Part shown: positions 11,691-22,211 of the stretch, piece after piece
How the letters are laid out: every line of letters begins with the position of its first letter
Position numbering within the stretch: the stretch's first letter is position 1
DNA from: Scalesia atractyloides
Taxonomy: Eukaryota; Streptophyta; Magnoliopsida; Asterales; Asteraceae
Assembly (NCBI GenBank): GCA_947069175.1
Contig: CAMTDV010000009.1
Coordinates: forward strand, 10,611,663 to 10,675,662
Reading direction: 5' to 3'
DNA: 64,000 nt
Made by a program: the position numbers and the translations under genes
Notes under the pieces: model-generated
What the model was told of the DNA's origin: nothing
Seen by the model: the letters and a program-made list of their open reading frames with translations, nothing else
Database searches by the model: none

Positions 11691-12138
11691 CAAAAGTCTT
11701 TCACATGCTCAGTTTAAGTGTTTTTGTTCCATGATTTGCTTAGATTCACCACCATTTCACTTAAGGGGGATGTTTTTATATAACTTATGTAACTAGTTAT
11801 AATTCTATACTTGTATTGTTACATTATTTTATATAAATAGAACTCTCTACCACAATTAGCGGTAAGATTTCCCAAAGTTAACGCCAAACAACTGAGAAAC
11901 CGGGGTCAATTATGAACCCTTTAACCAAGTTTTATTATCTGATTATGGTTATATGAGTATAAATAGTTGAAATGATTAAAACGACATGCCATCAAAACCA
12001 ATGTTTATACTTCTTATAATTCTATGTGTTGGGAAAGTTTATTATAAATTCTATATTGCTTACACACTTCTCCTTTATAAGTAAACATACTTGTTTATTT
12101 GTTCGGCTCAAAACTTTATTGGTTTGTTACTTGAATAG

Positions 12139-12931
12139 AGTTGACTAACTTTGGGCACAAATCGTAGCAATTCTTACTAATGATGTATCTTCTAAATACC
12201 TAGAAAAAAATCTAAGGTGGAATGCTTTCGTCCAGGAAAATCAACAATAATTCGATGTATGATTAACAATTTAGCACAACCAAACATCATTACACGAATA
12301 AATCCAAATCTAAACTTTCACAATCTAACATAGTTGAACCTTTATGTAGGGCATGGATATGTTGCAAACCCATAGGAGTTGTGGAAACCATGCTAACCCA
12401 ACCACAACCATTGATCTTTAAAATCTTTATAGATGAATGGTTCTGTCTACTACTTTCCTAATTATTTCAACTCCAAAAAGATACCTTTAGTAAGAAAAGG
12501 GCAAAAATGTCCCTGTTAAGCATAATGTCTGGTTCATTGAATCTAATAAGCGGAAGAGTGTTCAATTTGCAAACTTGAATCCTGGTGCTTCGGGATGTGA
12601 GTTGAATGTGGTCGGGGTTCTAAGTTTAAGCCAGTCAAGGGATTTGGTGATAATAGGAGCACAGGTCGTGTCCCGGGCATAATCACAAAGAGCCGTTGGG
12701 ATTTGGAGACGAAGATTCAGGCCGAAGAAAATGCTCTCCTAGAAATAGTTTGTAAAATGTGGAGAGTGGCATTAATTCTCGGTGTATCTCTGGAGCTGGT
12801 GGATCATGCAAGCTGGTTGAGATATAGAATGGGCTTGACAAGACTGATGGGTTGGAGCTTGTGGGAGTTTCAACTGGTCTCTCAGGTACTTGATGAGAGG
12901 TGTGGTTTCAACTAGGTGGCTTGGATGTGAC
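12139..12931. other. possible decayed retroelement interior
   Basis: Contains short plus-strand frames (for example 12703-12915) without recognisable domains. Position before a purine tract and LTR suggests it is the worn interior of a copia-type element, but no motif proves it. Confidence 0.3.
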
Positions 12932-13050
12932 TGAAGTCTTAGCTTGTTCTTGGGAACTGAAGGCTTGGAGGACCGAGTCTTAGCTTGTTCTTGGGAACTG
13001 GAAGCTTGGAGGACTGAAGTCTTGGCTTATTCTTGGAACTAAATAATTGA
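12932..13050 (+). repeat. ~42-bp tandem repeat, three units
   Basis: Three diverged copies of a unit around GAGTCTTAGCTTGTTCTTGG followed by GAAGCTTGGAGGAC, starting near 12932, 12974 and 13016. Confidence 0.8.
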
Positions 13051-13128
13051 AAGACTTGAACGTGAAGATTACTTAAGTTACTGGTAATGGGTTTTCTTGG
13101 ATGCACTTCATGGACTATGCAAAGCCTC

Positions 13129-13460
13129 CGAGTGGGACTGGGAGAATGTTAGGTTCGTAGGCTTTAGGGTAGCCGACCCTAATTAGGGTTAGCCAGCCCT
13201 AGTTGTTAGGCCCATTTAGTTAACTTGTTGACTCCGTATGAAACCCAAATCTTGTTCTATAAATACCTATGATGTCATTGTAGTCGGTGTCATTATGTGA
13301 ACAGTATTGAGCATTGAATAAAAGTGAAACACTATAGCCCATGGACCTAGATCACTATGACCGAACGACGTAAATTCTCGTGTTCATTATTTTCTGCAAG
13401 TGTGTGTGTGCGCGTATGTTTCGCTTCCACTCGAGCCTACTCTAATCCAATACCTTAACA
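13129..13460 (+). repeat. lone copia-type LTR with purine tract
   Basis: A purine-rich tract (GAGTGGGACTGGGAGAA) is directly followed at 13147 by TGTTAGGTTCG, and the segment closes with CCTTAACA at 13460, giving a 314-bp TG...CA LTR. A TATA box TCTATAAATA lies at 13257-13266, as expected for the LTR promoter. No partner LTR or clear TSD was found; it is the 3' LTR of an element whose 5' part is missing or unrecognisable. Confidence 0.65.
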
Positions 13461-13534
13461 CCCACCATATACAAAGTAAACTTTGTTGGTCACTATAGAT
13501 AGATAATAAGAATAGCATATAACTCACAACTAAC

Positions 13535-13673
13535 CTTAGTGAAGCCAGTTTTCTTAGCATTGATGTGGAAGCATTTTCTGCAGCACATGAGCCCGCACTT
13601 TCTGATGAGTCCGACTGACCATGTCGTGCTTCCTTACTTCTAGGAGCCAAATAACTAGAGAATGTAAATGCAC
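13535..13673 (-). pseudogene. exon-like fragment of an unidentified host gene
   Basis: On the minus strand a 139-bp open stretch is bounded by a good acceptor (TTTGTTAATAG) and a consensus donor (AAG/GTTAGT). It encodes a Ser/Ala-rich peptide containing SSYLAPRSKEARHGQSD and SAGSCAAENAS. Composition and splice borders look like a real coding exon rather than a transposon. I do not recognise the protein. No neighbouring exon was found, so it may be a lone relic, a captured fragment, or part of a gene extending through diverged introns. Confidence 0.4.
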
Positions 13674-13910
13674 CTATTAACAAATCAATTTTCCAAAGAC
13701 GTGAGTCCATATAATTCATAAGGTTTGTTATTTCTTCATGTTAAAACTTAAAAGTATGTCCAATAAGCTAAAAAATAATAAAAATTATTCAAAAAAATCC
13801 TAAATTTCATGGCTTCAGTAATCAACATATCCCATGGCATAAACTTTGTTAGTCACTATAGATGACAATAATAGCATATGATTCAAAAGTAACCAATTTT
13901 CTTGAAGAGG
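13674..13910. other. intergenic with a partial direct repeat
   Basis: About 13845-13905 (AACTTTGTTAGTCACTATAGATG...) is a diverged direct copy of about 13483-13560, so the exon-like fragment sits between two short direct repeats. Confidence 0.45.
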
Positions 13911-14686
13911 GCTTACAGGAAATTATAGCCATGACGTCGGTAGTCCTTAAATCAACTATTCATAGACAATAAAACACACTACTTAGGTACACTATGCTCA
14001 AACAAAAAAAAAATCACCATAGAGCCTAAATATGCAAAGCACCTTCCACGCATTCGCCATATTGCCATAGCACTCAACAAATTTCCAATCAATCTACAGA
14101 CTCTCTTCATTTTACGCAATACACAAATCAAACTCATGCAAATGAAAAAAAAACAATTACTTAGTGTCATCAACACTATTACAATGTTTAGATGCAGAAA
14201 CTAACACACTATGTAGCAAAAAAACCACCTTACTTGATAATATATTGCACCAAGGAGAAGTATAAGTGGTTTGCCAGAACAACACAAACAAATTCATGCA
14301 CAAAACAGTCAAAATCACAATTGAACTTAGGGTTTTCTTCATTATACCCCTAGAACAAATATTTATTTGAACACCAAAACATCTAATAAAGAAATCATTC
14401 CAAAACCATCTTTAAAAGCATCCAATGAAATATACTTGACTGTGGAGCTGTAGATGATTTGTGTTGCGTAAAATGAAGAGGCTTTGTAGATTGATCGGAA
14501 ATTTAATGAGTGCTATATATGGGAATACGACGAATGCGTGGAAGGTGATTTGCATATTTAGGTTCTATGGTGATTTTTTTTATGTTGTTTGAGCATGGTG
14601 TACCTAAGCAGTGTGTTTTATTGTCTATGAATAATTGATTTAAGGACTATCGGCATCACGGCTATAATTTTCTGTAGACGAATTCA
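13911..14686. repeat. inverted repeat with ~215-bp arms
   Basis: The left arm, about 13911-14126, matches the reverse complement of about 14467-14686. Shared blocks include GTCCTTAAATCAA, AGACAATAAAACACACT, CTTCCACGCATTCG and GATCAATCTACA-type sequence. The ~340-bp spacer has no supported gene. A transcript would form a long hairpin. TIRs of a worn DNA transposon are an alternative. Confidence 0.75.
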
Positions 14687-15667
14687 TTTCACCACAAACA
14701 CCATTAGATTCACCAAGAACGACGACACGATACCATCTCTAATCCTATGCCACCAAGGCTGTATATAAGCAGTTGATTAAGCAACAATTGCATACTAAAA
14801 GCATCTAATGAAAACAACATAATGTCAATCATGAAATGTTAAATAGAGATGATTTAATCCTAAGTTGAGAAAGCATAGAATTTTGAGGTCTCACACAAAC
14901 ACACACTACTACCATTTTATTTATATCTCAGAGTGCAAAGAAAATCAGGATATTAAGGCACAGAAAAGAGAAGGAACTGTGAGTTTGGAGGTAATACTTG
15001 CTATGGAGTGTATTAATTTTGAGATCGAACCGTCAATGGTGGTGTTACCAGTTAGAGAGAGCTCACAACGATTCTTCGTTAGGTGGTGGTGCTAGACACG
15101 ATTTGAAAGCTTAGGGTTTGTGAAAGTGGATGGGGGATGAAAGGAAAGGGGAAATAAGAGAGATCGCCATAGAGAAATATTTAAGGGGCCATAGCCCATA
15201 GATGCGGTAGAGAGAATTAGGGTTTGTGAATATGTAGCGGAGAGTGTGATTTGGTTTACCACTCAAAACCCAATTACGCTTAAGGGTGTGGTCGGGACCC
15301 TCATGACCACCATGAAACCCCCCACATAGACGCCATGTCACCCACATTTAATCTACCATTCAAAATCACTACCCTATGGGTGTGGTAATGACCCAAACCA
15401 CTATTCCCTTTATTATTTTAATTTATTTTTTAAATAGTCAAAAACTAGGAAAAGGTGGCCCATGGTAATCGTGGTTCAATCCACGCCAACCACCAGGAAT
15501 TATTGAGGGGTGGTGTAGCCTTCTATTAATGTTCTTATGTGGCGTATCATGTTGCAACCATAACCTCCGCACTTGCCAGCTCATAAAAAATGACTAAATG
15601 AATGACATGTGTCATAGATGTTTCGGTATAGTATAGGAGATATATAGATATTAACATGATAATACTA
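14687..15667. other. intergenic, no gene recognised
   Basis: Short frames on both strands without domains. Around 15245-15500 GGGTGTGGTNNTGACC-type blocks recur in both orientations, suggesting a worn MITE, without clear ends. Confidence 0.4.
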
Positions 15668-15795
15668 AGGTGTTTGGGTTAGCTTATTATGTGAGAGGAA
15701 AAAGTCGATAAGTCACCCCATTCTAACTTATTTACTTTTCCAAAAAGTCAATAAGTCATAAGTCACTCCAAAATAAGCTTAGCCAAACAGCCCCT
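15668..15795. mobile_element. small MITE, hAT-like termini
   Basis: About 128 bp with inverted ends: AGGTGTTTGGGTTAGCTTATT on the left and, reverse complemented, AGGGGCTGTTTGGCTAAGCT on the right, with inner GTCAATAAGTCA-type repeats. No convincing target duplication was seen, so superfamily is uncertain. Confidence 0.45.
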
Positions 15796-15929
15796 AAATA
15801 AAATTTACCACTTATAATTTTGACACTATAAAGTCGTATTTTTGTTTATATTAATAAGAAATTTTATACTAACTCTGCATATTTAATAGTAATAATTGAC
15901 ATATCAATTTAATTAATATATTAACTTGT

Positions 15930-16430
15930 ATTCATCCCCTCGCATTGCGGTAGGGGCGTAAAACCGTGACAAATAGCACTAAGGTCACAACACCGCCAAC
16001 GACCACCAACACTGAAGTTGCGACATGTTAATGCGGATAAATTAGACCGAAACATAAAACATAAAAATACTAACCCGTGCGCCACGATGAACCTATCAAA
16101 CGGGAAAAAAATAGACGACCATAAAAACGTTGAACCACACACGCACGTTGTGTAATATTAACTCGCAAAATTTAGAACGAAGCGTAAAACAAAACGTAAA
16201 AACGTAAAACCACACATGAACGTTGCGTTGTGTTAACTCGTAAAATTTAGAACAAAACATAAAACGGAATTTTTGAGATATATGAAGAGTATAGGGTACC
16301 AAAGTTGAAAGTAAAAAGTAATGAGGTTAAATCGACAAAAATAGAAAGCTCCGGGGTTAAAAGTAAAAAACCAAAATAGTTGTAGGTTAAAAGTGTAATT
16401 ATCTCAAATTTTTTTAAAATCTCCCTTAGC
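15930..16430. repeat. dispersed repeat, second copy inverted near 62000
   Basis: Blocks such as TTAACTCGTAAAATTTAGAAC, AACGTAAAAC and ATAGACGACCAT recur, and the 16100-16400 part appears in reverse complement at about 62010-62240 (GTTTTACGTTTCGTTC, CGAGTTAACACAACG). A GC hairpin (CCCCTCGCATTGCGGTAGGGG-like, from 15937) sits at its left edge. It may be a Helitron-type or other non-coding repeat; class not established. Confidence 0.45.
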
Positions 16431-16448
16431 ATAGAGTACAATCACTCT

Positions 16449-16536
16449 ATGCATTAGAATGTTGTTAATTTATAATGATTAAATATATTTATATGCATTA
16501 GAATGTTGTTAATTTATAATGATTAAATATATTTAT
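16449..16536. repeat. perfect 44-bp tandem duplication
   Basis: Two identical 44-bp units starting ATGCATTAGAATGTTG abut each other at 16492/16493. Confidence 0.95.
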
Positions 16537-16939
16537 GTGAGTATACACCCGTAGATATTAATATGGAAACTAGCTCATGCGCGATTCATAATTTTGATAT
16601 GAAGCTTTATTTTTGGAAAATAGGGTTAGGATACAATAGGAGGTTTCTATTACTAGGAAGGATAGGAAGTAATCTTGTCCATCCATTTAGTAATGAGTTA
16701 AGATTAAATGAATTAAATTGAATCTAAAAGAGGAGACGCGTGGGTTTTTATAGGGGCATTCTAGTCAATCCAAGGTAATAGTTTCTCTCTCCTCCAATTC
16801 CCCCTCAATTTTTAAACGTTAATAATTCTTTCATACGACATTATTTTTTAAAAAAATTGCACCAAAAAAACGAGCGTTTTTTTATCTTTAAAACGAGTAT
16901 ACTATTGCTATATTTCGAAAAAAAAATTCGAAAACTCAG

Positions 16940-17310
16940 TTGCGTAAAACACAATGAAAAAAGCCCAAAAAAAGATAGTTAAAAAACGCACCGAACCAAA
17001 ACAGTCTATAACCAAACCAGCGATAAATGCAAAAGCAAAAAAAAACCTCACTGTGATTTGTCAGACGCAACAGTTAAAAAATGCAGCAATCTGTAAACAG
17101 TTAAAAACGCAGCGAACCAACATCTGTAAAATGCTATTGTTACTGACAGTAAAAAAAGGCAGCAAACAAACAGTTAAAGCGCAACTGTCACAAACATTTA
17201 AAAACGCAGCGACATGTAATCTGTAAAACGCTACTGTTACTGACAGTGAACAAATAGTTAAAACGCAACACAACTGTGTGTAATCTGTAAGCGATACGCT
17301 ACTGTCAGCA
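16940..17310. repeat. degenerate GTAAAACGC/CTGACAGT repeats in the Mutator-like element
   Basis: Short units built from CTGTAAAACGCTACTGTTAC, GACAGT and TTAAAACGCA recur irregularly. The open frames across this stretch on both strands arise from the repeats and are not credible genes. Confidence 0.65.
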
Positions 17311-17624
17311 CAGTGAAAAAACCGGCAAAACGCGGGCCCGGGTTTTCGAAACTCATTCGTGTCCGCAGGACGTGCGGGTGCACACAAGTTCGACTAAATT
17401 CCGGTTTCAATTTGCACCCCTCCTGCGCACCCGCGGTAGGACTTATGGTAAAACATGTCATAAAGTTATGTTGTTATGCAAAAGTTTCACCAATAACTTT
17501 ATACTTTGTCTCCACACCAATGTGGGACAAGTGGTTTATCATTTTGGACATCCATTCAAACACACTTAATTTCCAACATTATCATATAGTTTCATTTCAG
17601 GTCCAACAAACCATTATAAAACAC

Positions 17625-18180
17625 AATGTTTTTTATCTAAAAAACAATGAATTAAAACACAAAACAAGTTTATTTCTAAAACGCAATTGACTAAAATATA
17701 AAAAAAAGTGTACCTTTTAAAATGCAATAGACTAAAATGACAAAAGAAAAGTATCTTTTGTAAAACGCAATGGATAAAAAACTTTTTTTTTTCATTATTT
17801 TGTAAAACGCAATGATAAAAAACAGTTTTTTTATTATTTTGTAAAACGTAATGGACAAAAAACACCCAAAAAGTGTGTTTTTCATTCTTTTGTAAAACGC
17901 AATGGATAAAAAACAGTTTTTTTTTCATTATTTTGTAAAACGCAATGGACAAAAACACTAAAAAAGTGGTCTCATTCTTTTGTAAAACGCATGGATAAAA
18001 AACAATTTTTTTCATTATTTTGTAAAACGCAATGGACAAAAAACACAAAAAATGTGTTTTTCATTCTTTTGTAAAATGCAATGGATAAAAACTGTGTTTT
18101 TTCATTATTTTGTAAAAGGCAATAGACCAAAAAACACCCAATAAGTGTGTTTTTTCATTCTTTTGTAAAACACAATTTAA
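17625..18180. repeat. ~45/90-bp minisatellite
   Basis: About ten diverged units of TTTTGTAAAACGCAATGGA followed by AAAAAC and a T-run, alternating between GGATAAAAAACAG and GGACAAAAAACAC versions, giving a ~90-bp higher-order dimer. Confidence 0.88.
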
Positions 18181-18806
18181 ATGAAAGTCTAAACTGAAAG
18201 GTATTTTGCAATTTTTCTTTGAGACATTTTGTCAAACACCTGGTGTCCAACTTTTATTAATGATTTCTCAATGAAATTGGAACTAATGATGTTGCCTAAG
18301 CGCATGAATACATCAAGAGAAAGAGTAGAATCAAAGATATCTTCACTTTGAATTCAAAATTTTTGAGAAATTTGAGAAGAGGAGTACCTCTTTTAACAGA
18401 AACCTCATGTTCCATCGCATCATGTTAAATTGAAAAAAACGAGAAATTATAGAAACATAAACTGGGTTTTCTTCAAAGAAATCGAAGAACACGTTGATTG
18501 AGTGTTCGAACCATTCATTGATGAAGTAAAATTGCACCGTGATGTAGTAATTCTAGAAAGAGAAAATGAATGAAATGTTGAAGATGATGGGTTTTGAACA
18601 TCTGGGTTTTGAAGATATAGCGAAGGGAAATAGAAATAATAGATAAAAGAAGATTGACTAAAATACCATTTCCACTTGTATTTCTACTTTTCCAGATGGA
18701 CGGCTAAGATTACTTCATATCCTTCCTACCCAAAACATACTTTCTATTTGATCCTCTCCCTTGGAAAATATAAATTAAATTAGCATAAATCCCTATATGT
18801 TAGGAT

Positions 18807-18816
18807 TATAAATATA
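18807..18816 (+). promoter_or_regulatory. TATA box of the inhibitor gene
   Basis: TATAAATATA lies about 83 bp before the first ATG, a normal distance for a plant core promoter with a ~50-nt leader. It stands 37 bp outside the Mutator-like element, so that insertion would have replaced or displaced the upstream promoter. Confidence 0.6.
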
Positions 18817-18898
18817 TACATATGGGTTCATTACTTCATTCATATTCGTCTCAAGTGTCCACCCTTTTTTCCTTCTAGCAAACATTCTGCTTGTAACG

Positions 18899-19449
18899 AT
18901 GCTTTATATGTCATCCTCAAAACTCTTTTTCGTTTTCTCAATTGTTTCGGTTATTGTTGTATCGAATGCGGGAGTTCATAAACCATACGCGTTGGTTGAC
19001 AACGTTTGTAGGAAACTAGGAAACGAACGGTTCTGCTTGGAGGTTTTAAAATCGGATACAAGGAGTAAGTTTACAAAAGACATAACGATCCTTACAATGA
19101 TCGCCCAAGGATCGCCATCGATGTTGCAATAAAGAAGTCGACTGCAACCAGAGATTACTTCCTCGGCGTGAAAACTGGTCCTCGGGCTTTATTGAGATCT
19201 CTAAAAGATTGCATTGATCCGTATAATAATGTGATTGCGAATTTCGTGATTTGTCTAAAAGAAGAGGATTGTTTTTTAACTGGTTACGACATTCATATTG
19301 CTAGAGACGAGGTTAGAAGTTGTCAAACGATTGTAGATTCAAACGGGGTTTATGATTCGTTTGTAACTGCTAGGAACAATGTCACTCGAGATTTGTGCGT
19401 ACTTGGTGAATCTTTAGCCAACCTTATGTGTCACCAAAGAGAAGTTTAA
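18899..19449 (+). pseudogene. plant invertase/pectin methylesterase inhibitor-like gene with an 11-bp frameshifting duplication
   Basis: Two consecutive plus-strand frames (to 19132 and from about 19117 to 19449) make up one PMEI/invertase-inhibitor protein. These secreted four-helix proteins bind pectin methylesterase or acid invertase in the cell wall or vacuole. The N-terminus is a signal peptide (KLFFVFSIVSVIVVSNAG). The first conserved Cys pair follows in NVCRKLGNERFC. The second frame carries LKDCIDPYNNVI, a CLKEEDC segment and a late RSCQTIV Cys. GATCGCCCAAG at 19099-19109 is followed by a second GATCGCC, an 11-bp tandem duplication. Subtracting 11 bases brings both frames into register at about 179 codons, the family's usual length. 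Either of two close ATGs (18899, 18911) could be the start. As given it encodes a truncated protein lacking the last three helices. Confidence 0.82.
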
Positions 19450-20586
19450 TCTTATTTAATAAACGCACTTTATAATTTGGTTTAAAGAGATGTATCAAAT
19501 GCTAAAATTGTGCGTTTATAATATAGAAGTTTTATCTCATTCCTTTTCTATGGCATTTATAACCGAATTTCATATATGTGTTACCAAGTTTGTGTTAATA
19601 TTATTGCAATAGGTGCATCACTGGGTCGTGGTACCTTGCGCTTACGACAGAGAGCGTTTGTTATGCAAAAGTGTTTAACAGTACGTTTGATAGCCACGGG
19701 CGTAAGTTAGTACTAACTTTTACTACATAGAAAGAGGAAGTGTTGTTTTATAAATGAGTGTTCACCCCAAAAAAACTTAACGTCGAAAAGAGACGAAGTA
19801 AATTAGAAAGTTCACGTTTAAACAAGCCACAAATTTTAGTAAACACGTCTAAACGTAAAAGTTAGACCATATTATAGCATTAAAAAGGGAAAAAATAAGG
19901 AAAAAAAAAGAAGTTTATTAAAGTGTGGGGAATGTAAATAATCTTACTAAAGTTTAGCGACTCTAATATAAATTGGTTTAGAAAATCATTTTATTGAAGT
20001 TCATGTATGTATGAAATTGATAACTTTATAAAAGTTCAGAGGTAAAAATGTAATTTGGTTAAAGTAAAAGGAAAAAAGTAACTTAAGTTAAGTGCAACGG
20101 GTATAGATGCGATGGAAAATATGTAAGGCTCGATTTCGATCACTTGTACGTTAGTATACCCCATAAAAAAATTAATATCGAAATATCATAAAAAATAAGC
20201 AAGTTGATGTCGAAAGGACTATGAAAATAAGCATTATAAAAGTTTAGGGAAAGAAATGAAAATTGATTAAAGAAAAAAAACTTGAGTAAAGTTTAGCCAG
20301 TAAAACAAGAAACGGTTAAAAAACACCCAATGCACGTTAGCGGATCCACACTACTGAAACTTCTTATCTTTGATATATAGGGTAATGGTGCATTAACGAT
20401 GCGTCTATGTTATTATGGCATGAGTAATGGGCTCACACCCTTTTCCACCTCATCTAAAATAAGCGTCATATCAGCCAGTTTTTTTTTACTCCACCTCATC
20501 ATAAAGAAATGGACTAACCTTGTTAACTTTATCTTATCCACCATTTTTTAGTTAATTTAATATTAAATATTTAAATTAAATACAAA
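19450..20586. other. 3' flank of inhibitor gene and intergenic DNA
   Basis: An AATAAA at 19458 could be the polyadenylation signal of the inhibitor gene. Beyond that I see AT-rich sequence with no gene. Confidence 0.45.
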
Positions 20587-20587
20587 A

Positions 20588-20589
20588 TA

Positions 20590-20655
<66 letters not shown>
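20588..20655. repeat. (AAT)n microsatellite
   Basis: About 22 uninterrupted trinucleotide units. Confidence 0.95.
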
Positions 20656-20657
<2 letters not shown>

Positions 20658-20894
20658 AATTTCCTTGATTTCTTAGCTAAATAAACATTGATAATAAATA
20701 ACATTAATTTCGTATTTTTTTTTTGCCTAAGTTAACATATTAACCAAGGAAGCTTCTAGCACCCTTTAACATGGGGAGAGATGTGGTTTGAAAGATACGT
20801 TAACTTGTCAATGAAGTTAAAGTACACCTCAAGGACATATAAATATATATTGACTAGTTGATTAAAAAAAGTGGTGCAATTTTAATCAAAGGAA

Positions 20895-20962
20895 AAAAAA
20901 CCCCTAAAAAACGCTCTTGGAAGAGGCGGCGAGAAGATGAGTTGACCTAAAAGGAGGAATAC
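20895..20962 (+). pseudogene. LINE ORF1 remnant, left part
   Basis: Short stretch left of the three-LTR element. Its last codons (AAG GAG GAA TAC) run directly into the coding-like frame that resumes at 35572 once the insertion and one TSD copy are removed, so it belongs to the LINE ORF1-like pseudogene described there. A stop lies just upstream, and the 5' limit is uncertain. Confidence 0.4.
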
Positions 20963-21442
20963 TGTCACACCCCGACCCGCAGCGGAAAAAGATGATCGGA
21001 GCATGATTGGGTTTTCATCAAAGCTCATGACATTTATTAAAATGTTTATATTTATTGTTACAATTTAAAGGAGATCATACAATCAAATCATACAAGTACA
21101 ACATGTTCTATACATCTTTCTAGACTTCATTATTTTTCTTCTAAGGCAATTTCCTATGTGTTCCTTGCTTCATCCTGTCCACCTGTATCATGTGTAAAAA
21201 TGGTTTTTGGGTCAACAAAAAGTTGGCGAGTGAACCTTGTTAAAAACATTTGTTACTGATTTCTTGTTGTATTTAATATGGAAAAAATTGTGCAATAATC
21301 ATATGTGAGCAAACGTATATAATCAAACAAACACAAACCACCTTGAATGAGTATATGACATGAATGATAATGTGTATGTTGGCAACGTCACGTTCCGCTC
21401 ATAGGTAATGGGGAACGGACGAGCCTATGATGATGTATGTGA

Positions 21443-21471
21443 GATCAAGGCTCAATCAAACGGAGCCGATC
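21443..21471. other. conserved LTR stem-loop (LTR 1)
   Basis: 29 nt: GATC, AA, GGCTC, a 9-nt loop, GAGCC, GATC. The 5-bp and 4-bp helices are separated by an AA bulge. The same 29 nt are identical in LTR 2, LTR 3 and three times in the diverged solo LTR at 42504. Confidence 0.7.
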
Positions 21472-21981
21472 GTATGTTGGCAACGCCACGTTCCGCTCAT
21501 AGGTAATGGGGAACAGTTCCGCTCATAGGTAATGGGGAACAGACGAGCCTATGATGATGTATGTACTGAAAATGATAAATTTAATCTAAACATTAACCAA
21601 ACAAACAATTGATACATATTGGATACACATTTGATCATGGATATGATGGATGCACAAGTGTTTAAATGTAATAAATAATAAGCGACACATGATACACCCC
21701 AAAATGTGATTAAAACGGGGAATTGGTAGAGATTCACTCACATTGGGTGCGTTCTTTTGATGATGTTGGATGCGCACGAGTTTTGGAATTTGATCGACGA
21801 GGGAAAACTAACTAAAATATTAACGAAATGGTTTGGTAAATAAGTGGATTTTATTAACAATTTTAATAGGATTTTAGATTTATTTTTGTGAGTTTAAGGT
21901 TATTTTCTAACTTTAAAATATTATTTTTAAGTATTTTTAATTGATTTTTAAATTAAATAAATAAAAAAAAATATAAAAAAT

Positions 21982-22029
21982 GTTGACTTTTTGTTGACCG
22001 TTGACGGTCCGTTGACGGACCGTTGACCG
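21982..22029 (+). promoter_or_regulatory. W-box core cluster in LTR 1
   Basis: TTGAC occurs five times within 48 bp, two of them as TTGACC. TTGAC[C/T] is the core bound by plant WRKY factors. It lies next to tRNA-like module 1. Binding is inferred. Confidence 0.45.
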
Positions 22030-22046
22030 GTCGGATAGTGGTAATT

Positions 22047-22124
22047 GGTGCGCTGAGTGAGGTTCGAACCTGGGACCTCTCGTACGCGTGCACTAGCTCT
22101 ACCAACTGAGCTACGTGTCTAACC
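22047..22124 (-). other. tRNA-like module 1 in LTR 1
   Basis: On the minus strand TAGCTCAGTTGGTAGAGC gives a D-arm that pairs GCTC/GAGC and matches the Pol III A box. AGGTTCGAACC about 36 nt further matches the B box and T loop. The middle has palindromic GCGTGCACGC-type sequence (best seen in LTR 2) instead of a clear anticodon arm, and the T stem pairs only partly. Transcription would run in the element's own sense direction. Confidence 0.65.
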
Positions 22125-22211
22125 CGAAATAATCTGTGTTTTAATTATATATATATACAAATTAAATGTTAATTTATTTGGTTTATATTAAAAGGTTTTA
22201 AAATGGTCGAA

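Larger units (their letters stand above)
10661..12138 (+). repeat. tandem duplication of a copia 3' end
   Basis: The segment from GCCTTGTTTATTACTC through RNase H end, purine tract and LTR-like sequence occurs twice in tandem, at 10661-11552 and 11553-12138. After removing a 299-bp MITE and its 9-bp duplication from copy 1 the units are about 584 and 586 bp. Point differences are scattered, so the duplication is not very young. The MITE is absent from copy 2, so it arrived after the duplication. Confidence 0.85.
16623..18760. mobile_element. non-autonomous Mutator-like element with 10-bp TSD
   Basis: 2138-bp element flanked by a perfect 10-bp duplication TTGGAAAATA (16613-16622 and 18761-18770). 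Terminal inverted repeats of roughly 100 bp begin GGGTTAGGATACAATAG on the left and, reverse complemented, GGGAGAGGATCAAATAG on the right, and share AGGAAGGATAGGAAGTAATCTT-type sequence further in. TSD length and GGG-start TIRs point to the Mutator-like superfamily. The interior is low-complexity AAAACGC-rich repeat plus about 400 bp of AT-rich sequence (18180-18600). No transposase is present. Confidence 0.85.

Noticed and set aside
15937..15957. Helitron 3' hairpin
   Set aside because: The GC hairpin is present but no CTRR end follows on either strand; kept only as part of an unclassified repeat.
16954..18048. Lys-rich and Phe/His-rich frames on both strands
   Set aside because: Translations of AAAACGC-type minisatellite and low-complexity sequence inside a non-autonomous transposon.
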